Part shown: one piece after another, positions 1-6,702 of the stretch
Layout: the number at the start of each line of letters is the position of its first letter
Numbering within the stretch: position 1 is the first letter of the stretch
Source of the DNA: Pseudomonadota bacterium
GTDB taxonomy: Bacteria; Pseudomonadota; Gammaproteobacteria; Steroidobacterales; Steroidobacteraceae
Direction: 5' to 3'
Length of the DNA stretch: 7,119 bases
Assembly: GCA_003242275.1 (NCBI GenBank)
Contig: QGUX01000188.1
Location: 1 to 7,119, forward strand
Translations under genes and position numbers: made by a program
The notes under the pieces: model-generated
Seen by the model: only the letters and a program-made list of their open reading frames with translations
Told to the model about the DNA's origin: nothing
Database searches by the model: none

Positions 1-30
1 TACAGCACCCCCGTCGCCATCCGCGTGTAG
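1..30 (+). CDS. Possible C-terminal end of an upstream gene (partial)
   Basis: Frame 1 reads YSTPVAIRV followed by TAG at 28-30. Only nine residues are visible, so no family can be named, and the open frame could be chance. Support is limited to the fact that a plus-strand gene ending here would leave a normal-sized spacer before the next plus-strand gene at 177. Confidence 0.25.
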   Translation, partial: YSTPVAIRV

Positions 31-60
31 GCCAATACCTACTGCCATGGACCGTGTAGG
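27..60. promoter_or_regulatory. GTAGG dyad and repeated half-site, candidate operator
   Basis: GTAGG at 27-31 and CCTAC at 38-42 form a 5-bp inverted repeat around a 6-base loop. A third half-site, GTAGG, lies at 56-60. The octamer CGTGTAGG occurs twice in direct orientation, at 24-31 and 53-60, 29 bases apart. Three half-sites upstream of a small membrane-protein gene could be a response-regulator operator; this is inference, and no regulator is encoded in the window. The stem is short and has no T-run, so it is not a convincing Rho-independent terminator. A degenerate REP element is an alternative reading of the right half. Confidence 0.3.
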
Positions 61-133
61 AACGCTCCCTCAAGTTGTGATGCGGGCGGGACGATGGGCG
101 CCGCACGCACCGCGCGCGCATCCTTCCACGTGA

Positions 134-150
134 GCCGGCAGCCTGCCGGC
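134..150. repeat. Perfect 7-bp inverted repeat in the 5' leader of the PASDP gene
   Basis: GCCGGCA at 134-140 pairs with TGCCGGC at 144-150 across a 3-base loop (GCC). The repeat ends 14 bases before the AAGGAG ribosome-binding site of the gene at 177. There is no following T-tract, so an ordinary intrinsic terminator is unlikely. It would form a very stable leader stem in the mRNA of the gene at 177. Function is unknown. Confidence 0.5.
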
Positions 151-176
151 CGGCACCGTACCAGAAGGAGTGCATC

Positions 177-404
177 ATGGCATTCGGTGTGAAGCATGTG
201 CTGCTGCTGGGCGCAGTGGCCTTTGGCGTCGGCACCCTGGTGTGCGGCAGCCGCAGCGCGGGCCGCCGTCGCCATGCCGAAGGCCTGCTCGAAGGGGGCC
301 TGGAGGGAACCTATCCCGCCAGCGATCCGGTCTCCACGCAGGACTTCGACATTCCGGTGAACCGCCGCACGGACGCGGACGAGGGCGCTGCGAGCACGGC
401 TTGA
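177..404 (+). CDS. Small single-span membrane protein with PASDP motif, function unknown
   Basis: This 75-residue protein has a hydrophobic N-terminal segment (about residues 5-23, KHVLLLGAVAFGVGTLVC), which is either one membrane span or an uncleaved signal anchor. A short Arg-rich stretch follows (25-32: SRSAGRRR), which by the positive-inside rule places the C-terminus in the cytoplasm. The soluble part contains LLEGGLEGTYPASDPVS (37-53). The E-x-(F/Y)-PASDP-x-S motif recurs in many small uncharacterised proteobacterial proteins, so the gene looks real and conserved, but I know no established biochemical role. The start is fixed by AAGGAG at 165-170, six bases before ATG. Other frames in this stretch have no comparable ribosome-binding site. 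The next gene in the same direction starts 71 bases downstream, so the two may be co-transcribed. Confidence 0.8.
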   Translation: MAFGVKHVLLLGAVAFGVGTLVCGSRSAGRRRHAEGLLEGGLEGTYPASDPVSTQDFDIPVNRRTDADEGAASTA

Positions 405-475
405 AGCGATCAGCAAGGAACGGTGGCAAGGGTGCAGGCATCGCGGCGCGGGCGAACCGCCAACGGAGGACCATC

Positions 476-757
476 ATGGGCAGGAAGATCGACCAGCATG
501 AACGGCACCGCGGGCAGCGCGCCCCGGAAAAGCAGGATGAGGCGGCGCGCCTGGCCCAGCAGGCCGGCGGTGGACGGGATGCCCGCGAGGAGCAGTCCGG
601 GGAGTCGGTGGACATCGACGCCGGGCTGGCGGGACGTGATCCCTTCCTCGCCGACGAGGACAGTCTCAACGGCATCGACTTCCGCGATCTCAGGCCCCGG
701 AGGAAGGCGGGCCCCGGCGAGGGCGACAGCGCGCGCGACCCCCAGAGCCGGCGCTAG
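476..757 (+). CDS. Small hydrophilic protein, function unknown
   Basis: The 93-residue product is highly charged and has no hydrophobic segment. Residues 1-45 are rich in Lys, Arg, Glu and Gln. The centre is acidic (46-65, with DIDAG and LADED), and the C-terminus is basic and Gly/Pro-rich (71-93). This composition suggests a largely disordered cytoplasmic protein. I do not recognise the family. The start is chosen because GGAGGA at 465-470 precedes ATG by five bases; the same frame is open back to 170, but that part shadows the PASDP gene. The TAG stop (755-757) overlaps the ligD stop on the other strand. A real gene is supported by the strong ribosome-binding site, its length and its position after another small gene. 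A shared stress role with the NHEJ operon is only a guess from location. Confidence 0.62.
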   Translation: MGRKIDQHERHRGQRAPEKQDEAARLAQQAGGGRDAREEQSGESVDIDAGLAGRDPFLADEDSLNGIDFRDLRPRRKAGPGEGDSARDPQSRR

Positions 758-3453
758 CCGCGCCTGCCGGGACGTGAACGCGACCGCGGCGCGGTGCGGG
801 CCGCCCGCGGGGGCGACGCCTCGACGCCGGCCAGTGCCTCGATGGCCCCGCCCAGGGACTGGCGGGAGCGCTCGTAGTCCTTCCATGGCCGGTTGCCGAT
901 GTCGACGCGGTCGCCGGGATCGAGCACGTTCCACCGCGGCCGCGCGCCCAGCTCCTCCAGCTCGTCCCACCACAGCGGCACCGAGATGCTCATGCCCGGC
1001 CGCGCGCGCGCCGACCACGCCGCCACCGTGGTCGCACCGCGGCCATTGCGAAGGTAATCGGCGAAGATGCGGCCCACACGGTTCTTCGGACCGCTCTTCG
1101 CCACGAAGCGCTGCGGCAGTACTCGCGCCATGTGCCGGACCACCTGCGCCGAGAACTCCTTGGCCTCGTCCCAGCCCAGCTGCGGCTTCAGCGGCAGCAC
1201 GATGTGCAATCCACTGCCGCCGCTGGTCTTCACGAAGCTCCTGAGCCGCAGCTGCTCGAGCAGCGCCCGCACCAGCAGGGCGCCCTCGACCACCTCCTTC
1301 CAGCCCACCCCCTCGCCCGGATCGAGGTCGAAGATCAGCCGGTCCGGTTGTTCGATGGCGTGGCGCGTGGCATTCCACGTGTGCAGTTCCACCACGTTCA
1401 TCTGCGCCACCTGCACCAGCGCGCGCGCCGTCGGCACCACCAGCAGCGGCCGGTGCTCCGGATCCAGTTCGGGCGGCAGCCGCTCCACGCCGGGCAGCGA
1501 ACCCTCGTCGGCGTGCTTCTGGAAGAATTTCTGCCCGGTCACGCCCTGCGGCGCGCGCAGCAGCGCCACCGGCCGGTCCGCGAGATGGGGCAGCATCAGC
1601 CTGCCCACCATCGCGTAGTACGCGACCAGGTCGCCCTTGGTGATGTTGTTCTCCGCGTCGATGACGCGCTCGGCGTGGGTGATGCGCAGGCCGGAAGTGG
1701 CCACCTTGCGGGGCGACCTGGCTGCCCGGGCCGTTGCACTCCCGGCCTTCGATGCCCTTGCCCGCGCACCGCCCGCCGCGGAAGCCTTGCCCGCCACCCG
1801 CCGCTTCTTCACGCCGGCCTCCGTGCCCTGGCCGGCCGGTTGCACCGGCCGTTCACGCACGATCTGCCGCGCCGGCTTGTCCTCGCGCAGCCCCCGGAAC
1901 ACGGCCTGGCGGACGTGGCTGCCCTGGGTCCATCCTGCAAACGACACCTCCGCGACCAGCTTCGGCTTCACCCAGTGGGGCACCACGCGCCGCGTCGTGC
2001 CCACGCGCACGGGGCCGTCCCTGAAGGGACTGTCTGCCGTCCCGATGGCGGACAGCTTCGCATGCAGGGAGCGCAGCGTGGCCTCATCGAAGCCCGACCC
2101 CACGTTGCCCGCGTAGCGCAATGCGCCGTCCTCATCGTACACCCCGAGCAGCAGTGAACCGAATCCGGCACGCGAACCCTGCGGGTCGGTGAAGCCGCCG
2201 ATCACGAATTCCTGCCTCAGGCCCGCCTTGAGCTTGATCCAGTCGCGGCTGCGCCCGGCGCGGTAGGGTGCATCGGCGCGCTTGCCCACCAGTCCCTCGA
2301 AGCCCGCCTCGCGCGAGGCGGCCAGCAGTTCCGCGGGACGGCCCTCGACCCCGGGGCTCTGCTGCACGATGGAGGTGGCGGGAACATCGGCCAGCAGCGC
2401 CGACAGCCTGGCGGTGCGCTCGCGCTGGGACTGGTCGCGCAGATCCTCCCCGTCCACGAACAGCAGGTCGAAGACGAGGTAGCGAAGTTCGGCCGCTTCG
2501 TGATGCTCGAAGGCATTCTGCAGCCGCTGGAAATCCGGCACGCCCCCCTGGTCCAGGGCCACCAGTTCGCCGTCCAGCCAGCAGGGCGGAAGCTGCAGCG
2601 ACTTCAGCGCCGCCACGACGCGCGGCACGCGCGCCGACCAGTCATTGCCATTGCGGGTGAAGCAGCGCACGTCATCGCCGTCGATGCGGGCGAGCAGGCG
2701 GTAGCCGTCGAGCTTGAGTTCATACAGCCACTCGCCCCGGGGCGGCGGCGCGCTCACCAGCGTGGCCAGCTGCGGGGCCAGCAGCGGCGGCAGCGACCCG
2801 CCCCCGGCGCGCCGTGCCCGGCGCGCACCGGCCGCCTTGCGCGCCATCCGCGGGCCGCGGGAACCCGCTGTTGCGGAAGGGCGCTTCCCGCGCGCGCGAT
2901 CCACCGGCCGCTTCACGCTGCCGGGCATCTCGGCGAGCACGTCGAACGCCTGCTCCGGCCGGGCGTACTCGTCCTTTTCCTTGATCAGCAACCACGAGGG
3001 CTGCCGTTCCCGCCCGCGCGGACGCAGCCTCACCAGCATGAAGCCGCCGTTGAGCTTCTCGCCCTCGAGGCGGAACTTGAGCCGTCCCTCGCGCAAGCCC
3101 TTCGCCGCATCCCCGACCGGTGTCCAGCGGCCACGGTCCCACAGCACCACCGAACCGGCGCCGTAATGACCGGCGGGGATCACTCCCTCGAAGTCCCCGT
3201 AGGAGAGCGGATGGTCCTCCACCTGCACCGCCATGCGCTTCACGGCGGGATCGAGGCTCGGTCCCCTGGGAACGGCCCAGCTCCTGAGCACGCTCTCCCA
3301 CTCGAGGCGGAAGTCGTAATGCAGGTGGCTCGCCGCGTGCTTCTGCACCACGAAGCGCCCGGCGCTGCGCCGCGCACCGGCCTTGCCCGGCGGCTCGGGC
3401 GTGACCTTGAAGTTGCGCCGGCGGTTGTAGGCCGCAAGGCTCCCCTGCGCCAT
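754..3453 (-). CDS. ligD: Multidomain NHEJ DNA ligase D (phosphoesterase-ligase-polymerase)
   Basis: The 899-residue protein processes and seals double-strand breaks with Ku. Three domains run in the order phosphoesterase, ligase, polymerase, as in Pseudomonas aeruginosa LigD (840 residues). The 3'-phosphoesterase domain (about 12-180) has H39, H45, D47, R49, H81 and Y85, a constant three residues before the known active-site residues of the Pseudomonas enzyme. The ATP-dependent ligase domain (about 222-415) has KLDG with nucleophile K247, LDGEL (293-297), EGLVGK (386-391) and WIKLK (405-409). An OB-fold (about 416-535) follows. A low-complexity Arg/Lys/Ala linker (about 540-588) leads to the primase-like polymerase (about 589-870), with DLD (D709, D711), SGGSGLH (744-750) and third metal ligand D799. 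All key residues are present, so it should be active in each domain. The start is set by AAGGAG at 3464-3459, five bases before ATG; a longer in-frame start would overlap ku. The C-terminus is a basic tail. Confidence 0.96.
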   Translation of the reverse strand: MAQGSLAAYNRRRNFKVTPEPPGKAGARRSAGRFVVQKHAASHLHYDFRLEWESVLRSWAVPRGPSLDPAVKRMAVQVEDHPLSYGDFEGVIPAGHYGAGSVVLWDRGRWTPVGDAAKGLREGRLKFRLEGEKLNGGFMLVRLRPRGRERQPSWLLIKEKDEYARPEQAFDVLAEMPGSVKRPVDRARGKRPSATAGSRGPRMARKAAGARRARRAGGGSLPPLLAPQLATLVSAPPPRGEWLYELKLDGYRLLARIDGDDVRCFTRNGNDWSARVPRVVAALKSLQLPPCWLDGELVALDQGGVPDFQRLQNAFEHHEAAELRYLVFDLLFVDGEDLRDQSQRERTARLSALLADVPATSIVQQSPGVEGRPAELLAASREAGFEGLVGKRADAPYRAGRSRDWIKLKAGLRQEFVIGGFTDPQGSRAGFGSLLLGVYDEDGALRYAGNVGSGFDEATLRSLHAKLSAIGTADSPFRDGPVRVGTTRRVVPHWVKPKLVAEVSFAGWTQGSHVRQAVFRGLREDKPARQIVRERPVQPAGQGTEAGVKKRRVAGKASAAGGARARASKAGSATARAARSPRKVATSGLRITHAERVIDAENNITKGDLVAYYAMVGRLMLPHLADRPVALLRAPQGVTGQKFFQKHADEGSLPGVERLPPELDPEHRPLLVVPTARALVQVAQMNVVELHTWNATRHAIEQPDRLIFDLDPGEGVGWKEVVEGALLVRALLEQLRLRSFVKTSGGSGLHIVLPLKPQLGWDEAKEFSAQVVRHMARVLPQRFVAKSGPKNRVGRIFADYLRNGRGATTVAAWSARARPGMSISVPLWWDELEELGARPRWNVLDPGDRVDIGNRPWKDYERSRQSLGGAIEALAGVEASPPRAARTAPRSRSRPGRRG

Positions 3454-3458
3454 GGCGA

Positions 3459-3466
3459 CTCCTTCA
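3459..3466 (-). promoter_or_regulatory. ligD ribosome-binding site overlapping the ku stop codon
   Basis: Read on the minus strand, the segment is TGAAGGAG. TGA is the ku stop and AAGGAG is the ligD Shine-Dalgarno sequence; they share the A at 3464. ATG of ligD follows five bases later. This arrangement lets a ribosome ending ku re-initiate on ligD and keeps the two products in proportion. It also decides the ligD start over longer in-frame alternatives inside ku. Confidence 0.85.
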
Positions 3467-4390
3467 GGCCGCGCGGCGCCGGCCACCGCCGCGGGCGCCG
3501 GCGCGCGAGCGCGACGGCGGCCGGCGCGAGGCCTTCGCGCCCGCTCCCGCGCCCCTGCCCGCGCGGCCGCCACCCAGGCTGCGCCGTAGGAGGTCGGTGA
3601 GGTCGATGATGTCGGCGCCCCTGGGCAACTCCTCCTCGGGCTCGACCACTTCCTCGGTCTTGCCGGCCCGGGCACGCCGCGCCACCAGCTCCATCACCTG
3701 CCCGCGGAAGCGGTCCTCGAACTTCTCCGGCCGGAATTCCCCGCCCATCGAGTCGACGAGCTGCAGGGCCATCTTCATCTCCGCCGGCGCCACGCCGGCA
3801 CCCTTCACGCCATCATCGGGAATGCCGAGGCCGGCGTGGTCGCGGATGTCCGCCTCCCAGCGCAGCAGGTTCAGCACCAGCACGGGGCCCAGCGGCAGCA
3901 GGGCCGCGAAGTGCTGCTTCGTCTGGATCACGACCCGTGCCAGCCCGGCGCGCCCGCTCTTCTTCAAGGCCTCGCGCAGCAGCGCGTACACCTTGGCGCC
4001 GCGCCCGGTGGGCGCGAGGTAGTACGGCCGCTCGAAGTAGATGAAGGGGATGTCCGCCGCCGGCACGAACGCCTCGATCTCCACCATCTGCGTGGAGCGC
4101 GGATACACCGCGGCGATCTCCTCGTCCGAAAGGACCACGTAGCGGCCGTCGCCCTGCGCGACGCCGCGCACGATGTCCTCCTTCGCGATCTCGCGCCCGG
4201 TGCGCTTGTTGACGCGCTTGTATCCCACCGGGTCCATGGAGCGGCGGTCGAGCCAGTCGAAGTCGATGCCGCTCTCGCCGCTGGCCGGGTGCAGGCTGAC
4301 CGGGATGTGGACCAGCCCGAAGCTGATCGCGCCCTTCCACAGCGCGCGGCGGCTGCGTGGGCGCGGGCTATGTGATTTCTTCTTCGCCAT
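3464..4390 (-). CDS. ku: NHEJ DNA end-binding protein Ku
   Basis: The 308-residue protein is a bacterial Ku, which forms a homodimeric ring on double-strand DNA ends and recruits LigD. The core (about 14-255) opens with the family signature RALWKGAISFGLVHIPVSL (15-33) and includes VGYKRVNKRTGREI (55-68) and the PYYLAP segment (122-127). A conserved IIDLTDLLRRSL segment (261-272), typical of the C-terminal region of bacterial Ku, follows an acidic linker (246-254). The last 35 residues are Gly/Ala/Arg-rich and strongly basic, as in Ku proteins whose tails add DNA contacts. A 14-residue basic N-terminal extension precedes the core. AAGGAG at 4400-4395 lies four bases before ATG. Both the start and this ribosome-binding site fall inside a strong mRNA hairpin, so translation may be regulated. 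The peptidase stop is 117 bases upstream on the same strand; ligD follows after 10 bases. Confidence 0.96.
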   Translation of the reverse strand: MAKKKSHSPRPRSRRALWKGAISFGLVHIPVSLHPASGESGIDFDWLDRRSMDPVGYKRVNKRTGREIAKEDIVRGVAQGDGRYVVLSDEEIAAVYPRSTQMVEIEAFVPAADIPFIYFERPYYLAPTGRGAKVYALLREALKKSGRAGLARVVIQTKQHFAALLPLGPVLVLNLLRWEADIRDHAGLGIPDDGVKGAGVAPAEMKMALQLVDSMGGEFRPEKFEDRFRGQVMELVARRARAGKTEEVVEPEEELPRGADIIDLTDLLRRSLGGGRAGRGAGAGAKASRRPPSRSRAGARGGGRRRAA

Positions 4391-4421
4391 GACGCTCCTT
4401 CCGGTGGCGGAACAGCGTCAT
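4389..4421 (-). promoter_or_regulatory. mRNA hairpin sequestering the ku start codon and Shine-Dalgarno sequence
   Basis: On the minus-strand transcript, 8 bases at 4421-4414 (AUGACGCU) pair perfectly with 4396-4389 (AGCGUCAU). The stem continues through a small internal loop (one base opposite two) into a 5-bp stem, UUCCG (4412-4408) with CGGAA (4403-4399), closed by the loop CCAC. The 3' arm contains the ku Shine-Dalgarno AAGGAG (4400-4395), partly paired, and the first two bases of the ku AUG. Thirteen pairs with such placement would be expected to restrict initiation until the hairpin opens. The structure is read directly; regulation by temperature, a protein, a ligand or an upstream translating ribosome is inference. 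Confidence 0.6.
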
Positions 4422-4430
4422 TAGGCGCGC

Positions 4431-4498
4431 CGGGCTTCGCGTGCGCAGCCATCGCCGGCTGCGAGGCGCTGTGGGAAGCGGCCTACCCGCGAAGCCCG
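4431..4498. repeat. Large structured inverted repeat between the peptidase gene and ku
   Basis: An 11-bp perfect inverted repeat has arms CGGGCTTCGCG (4431-4441) and CGCGAAGCCCG (4488-4498) around 46 bases. Inside, CGCAGCC (4444-4450) pairs with GGCTGCG (4457-4463) over a 6-base loop, giving a branched stem. The right arm ends nine bases after the peptidase stop codon. It may act as a transcript-end or 3'-protective structure for the peptidase mRNA, or separate it from the ku operon. No T-run follows on either strand, so an intrinsic terminator of the usual kind is not supported. Confidence 0.6.
4470..4496 (+). repeat. REP-like palindromic unit (tentative)
   Basis: A TGTGGGAA head (4470-4477) is followed by the short hairpin GCGG (4478-4481), loop CCTAC, CCGC (4487-4490), and then GAAGCC. 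A GTGGGAG/GTAGGAG head followed by a GC palindrome is the layout of REP elements common between genes in Pseudomonas and Xanthomonas relatives. Only one reasonable copy is visible, plus a very degenerate candidate at 54-86, so the call rests on resemblance. The hairpin would compete with the larger stem, as they share bases 4488-4490. Confidence 0.33.
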
Positions 4499-4507
4499 CG
4501 CCGGGTG

Positions 4508-6595
4508 CTACCAGATCACCACGCGCTTCCCGCCGGCATTGACCATGGGATCGGTGTCCTTGCAGCCGAAGGCCGGCGCGAACGCCGGATGGTTGGTCAG
4601 CGGCGCCCAGGCGCGCACGTGCCCGGGCGCATGCGGATCGGAAACCAGCCGCACCTTCAGCGCCTCGGGCCGGTACTGCGTGCGCCACATGGCCGCCCAG
4701 CCATGGAAGAAGCGCTGGTCGCGGGTGAGCCCGTCGATCATCGGGTCCTCCTTGCCCGCGGACGCCTTCTGCAGCGCGTCGTAGGCAATGGAAAGGCCGC
4801 CGAGGTCGGCGATGTTCTCGCCCAGCGTGAGGTTGCCGTTCACCTTCATGCCGTCGACCTCGTAGGCGCTGTACTGCTGCACCAGCCTGCCGGTCAGCGC
4901 CTTGAAGCGCCGCGCGTCCTCCTCGCTCCACCACTCCTCGAAGTTGCCGGACGGACCGAAGCGCGAGCCCTGGTCGTCGTAGCCATGCGTGAGCTCGTGG
5001 CCGATCACGCCGCCGATGGCCGCGTAGTTGACCGCATCGTCCGCCTCCGGGTCGAAGAACGGCGGCTGCAGGATGGCGGCCGGGAACACGATCTCGTTGA
5101 GCAGCGGATGGTAGTAGGCGTTGACGGTCTGCGGCGTCATGCCCCACTCGGTGCGGTCCACCGGCTTGCCGATCTTCGAGAGCTGCCAGCGGTAGTTGAA
5201 CTCCGCGGCCGCCGCGGCATTGGCGAAGTAGCTCTCGCGCGAGGTGGCCAGGCCCGACCAGTCGCGCCACTTTTCCGGATAGCCGATCTTCGCGGTGAAC
5301 GCATTCCACTTCTCCAGCGCGCGCGCCCTGGTCTCCGCGCCCATCCAGTCGAGCTTCTCGATGCGCTCCTTCAGCGCCGCCGTCAGGTTCGAGACCAGCG
5401 CCTCCATGCGCGCGCGCGACTCGGGCGGGAAGGCCACCTGCACGTACAGCTGCCCCATCGCCTCGCCGGCGCCGTCCTCCAGCGCCGCGAGCACGCGCTT
5501 CCAGCGCGGCCGCTGCTCCTCCATGCCCTGCAGGATGCGGCCGTAGAAGTCGAAGGCGGCATCGGTGAACTGCCGGCCGAGGTACGGCGCGGCGGCATCG
5601 ACGAGGCGGAAGCGCAGGTAGGCCTTCCAGTCCTGCACCGGAACCTCGGCCAGCATGCGGTCGACCTCGCGGTGGAAGTCCGGGATGGCCAGCGAGAACT
5701 TCGCCGGCGCCGCCACTCCCTGCGAATCGAAGAACACCGACCACGGGAAGTTGGGCGTCAGCGCGTCGGCCTCGGCCAACGTCACCGGGTTGTAGTACAG
5801 CGACACGTCGCGGGAGAGCTCCTCCTGCGACTTCGAGGCGCGCGCCAGCCGCGTCTCCATCGCCATCACCACGCCGGCCTGCCGCGCCGCCTCCTCCGCC
5901 GGCACGCCCGACAGCTCGAGCATGCGGGCGACGTGCTTCACGAAGGCCTCGCGGATGTCCTTCTTGTCGTCGTCGAAGTAGTAGCTGCGGTCCGGCAGGC
6001 TGGTGCCACCCTGCGAGGCATAGGCGATCACCATGGCCGAGTCCTCGAAGTCCGACTCCGGCTCGAACCCGAACAGCGGGTTCTCGCCACGCGCCGCCAC
6101 GGTGCGCAGGTGCGCCGCCACCGAGGCGCCGTCGGTGAGTGCCTCGATCTCCGCCAGGCGGCTGGCGAGCGGCGTGATGCCGGCCGCGTCCAGCTTCGCC
6201 TCGTCCATGCCGGTCACCCAGAAGTCCGCCACGATCTTCTCGATGCCGGCGGGATTGGCCCGCGCGGCCACCTGCTCGGCGATCTGCTTCCGCACCTGCA
6301 GCGAGCGCTCCGCCAGCACGTTGAAGGCGCCCCAGCTGGTCTGGTCCGGCGGGATGGGGTTGGCCGCCAGCCACTTGCCGTTGGTGTGCGCGCCGAAGTC
6401 CACGCAGGCGGAGACCTCCGGATCGAGGTCCGAGGCGTGGAAGCGGATGGGCTGGATGAGCTGCGACTCGTCGAGCAGGTACCCGCCCGCCGCGGCGGCA
6501 GCCGCGTCGCCGGGCGCATTGCGGCAGCCCGCAATGGCGAGGAGGACGGCGGCGGCGACGGGCGCGATGGGCGCGCGCGGGGCGAAGCGGGACAT
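4508..6595 (-). CDS. M13 (neprilysin/PepO-type) zinc metallopeptidase, predicted lipoprotein
   Basis: The 695-residue protein is an M13-family zinc endopeptidase that cleaves oligopeptides; length matches the family (about 650-750). The N-terminal half is the M13_N region (about 55-440), opening with [12 protein letters not shown] (64-75), a variant of the family's C-x-DF...NGKW signature. The catalytic half contains NAYY (492-495) for substrate binding, the zinc site HELTH (H533, E534, H537) and GENIAD (592-597), whose E593 is the third zinc ligand. It ends in KRVVIW, near the usual C-terminal R-V-W. Residues 1-23 form a signal peptide with lipobox IAGC and lipidated C24; Arg at +2 favours the outer membrane, with the enzyme facing the periplasm or surface. 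The start at 6595 is preferred over in-frame ATG 6700 because it gives this signal peptide and has CAGGAG at 6607-6602. The gene diverges from gmk. Confidence 0.94.
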   Translation of the reverse strand: MSRFAPRAPIAPVAAAVLLAIAGCRNAPGDAAAAAAGGYLLDESQLIQPIRFHASDLDPEVSACVDFGAHTNGKWLAANPIPPDQTSWGAFNVLAERSLQVRKQIAEQVAARANPAGIEKIVADFWVTGMDEAKLDAAGITPLASRLAEIEALTDGASVAAHLRTVAARGENPLFGFEPESDFEDSAMVIAYASQGGTSLPDRSYYFDDDKKDIREAFVKHVARMLELSGVPAEEAARQAGVVMAMETRLARASKSQEELSRDVSLYYNPVTLAEADALTPNFPWSVFFDSQGVAAPAKFSLAIPDFHREVDRMLAEVPVQDWKAYLRFRLVDAAAPYLGRQFTDAAFDFYGRILQGMEEQRPRWKRVLAALEDGAGEAMGQLYVQVAFPPESRARMEALVSNLTAALKERIEKLDWMGAETRARALEKWNAFTAKIGYPEKWRDWSGLATSRESYFANAAAAAEFNYRWQLSKIGKPVDRTEWGMTPQTVNAYYHPLLNEIVFPAAILQPPFFDPEADDAVNYAAIGGVIGHELTHGYDDQGSRFGPSGNFEEWWSEEDARRFKALTGRLVQQYSAYEVDGMKVNGNLTLGENIADLGGLSIAYDALQKASAGKEDPMIDGLTRDQRFFHGWAAMWRTQYRPEALKVRLVSDPHAPGHVRAWAPLTNHPAFAPAFGCKDTDPMVNAGGKRVVIW

Positions 6596-6702
6596 GGGCG
6601 GCTCCTGTGCGGACGGACGGGAAGAGGGAAAGGCCGGGAGTTTATCCCCGTCAAGGCACGGGTCGGACGAAAGCACCTGCCCGGGCATGCGAAAATGCAT
6701 GG
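6596..6702. promoter_or_regulatory. Divergent intergenic region between the peptidase gene and gmk
   Basis: These 107 bases must hold promoters for two divergent genes. On the minus strand TTGACG (6654-6649) resembles a -35 element, but no good -10 lies 16-18 bases further on. The AT-rich GATAAACT (6646-6639) is a weak -10 candidate, without a good -35 at the right spacing. On the plus strand GAAAAT (6691-6696) is the only AT-rich stretch near gmk. No promoter can be assigned firmly. Confidence 0.3.
6686..6701. repeat. Inverted repeat abutting the gmk start codon
   Basis: CATGC (6686-6690) and GCATG (6697-6701) pair perfectly around the loop GAAAAT. The right arm ends one base before the gmk ATG at 6703, where a Shine-Dalgarno sequence would normally sit in part. 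It may be an operator or a weak mRNA hairpin; five base pairs can also arise by chance. Confidence 0.4.

Noticed and set aside
170..475. Extension of the 93-residue protein upstream to 170
   Set aside because: This part is the PASDP gene in another frame; GGAGGA at 465-470 marks the start at 476.
410..1378. A 322-codon minus-strand frame across the ligD 3' end and the small plus-strand gene
   Set aside because: It is out of frame with ligD, whose polymerase motifs are intact, and has an Arg/Gly/Ala-rich shadow composition.
3454..3675. Longer N-terminus for LigD by 74 residues
   Set aside because: It would lie inside ku, lacks a ribosome-binding site, and is Pro/Arg/Ser-rich; the start at 3453 has a good site and gives the usual LigD N-terminus.
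4431..4498. Intrinsic terminator after the peptidase gene
   Set aside because: The stem is strong, but the loop is large and no T-run follows on either strand.
4368..6374. A 668-codon minus-strand frame overlapping the peptidase gene
   Set aside because: It is the peptidase sequence in another frame: Gly/Arg/Ala-rich and without motifs. Only its last 18 codons, at the ku start, were kept as a separate observation.
6596..6700. Longer N-terminus for the M13 peptidase starting at 6700
   Set aside because: It would bury the signal peptide and lipobox 35 residues inside the protein; the start at 6595 has a ribosome-binding site.
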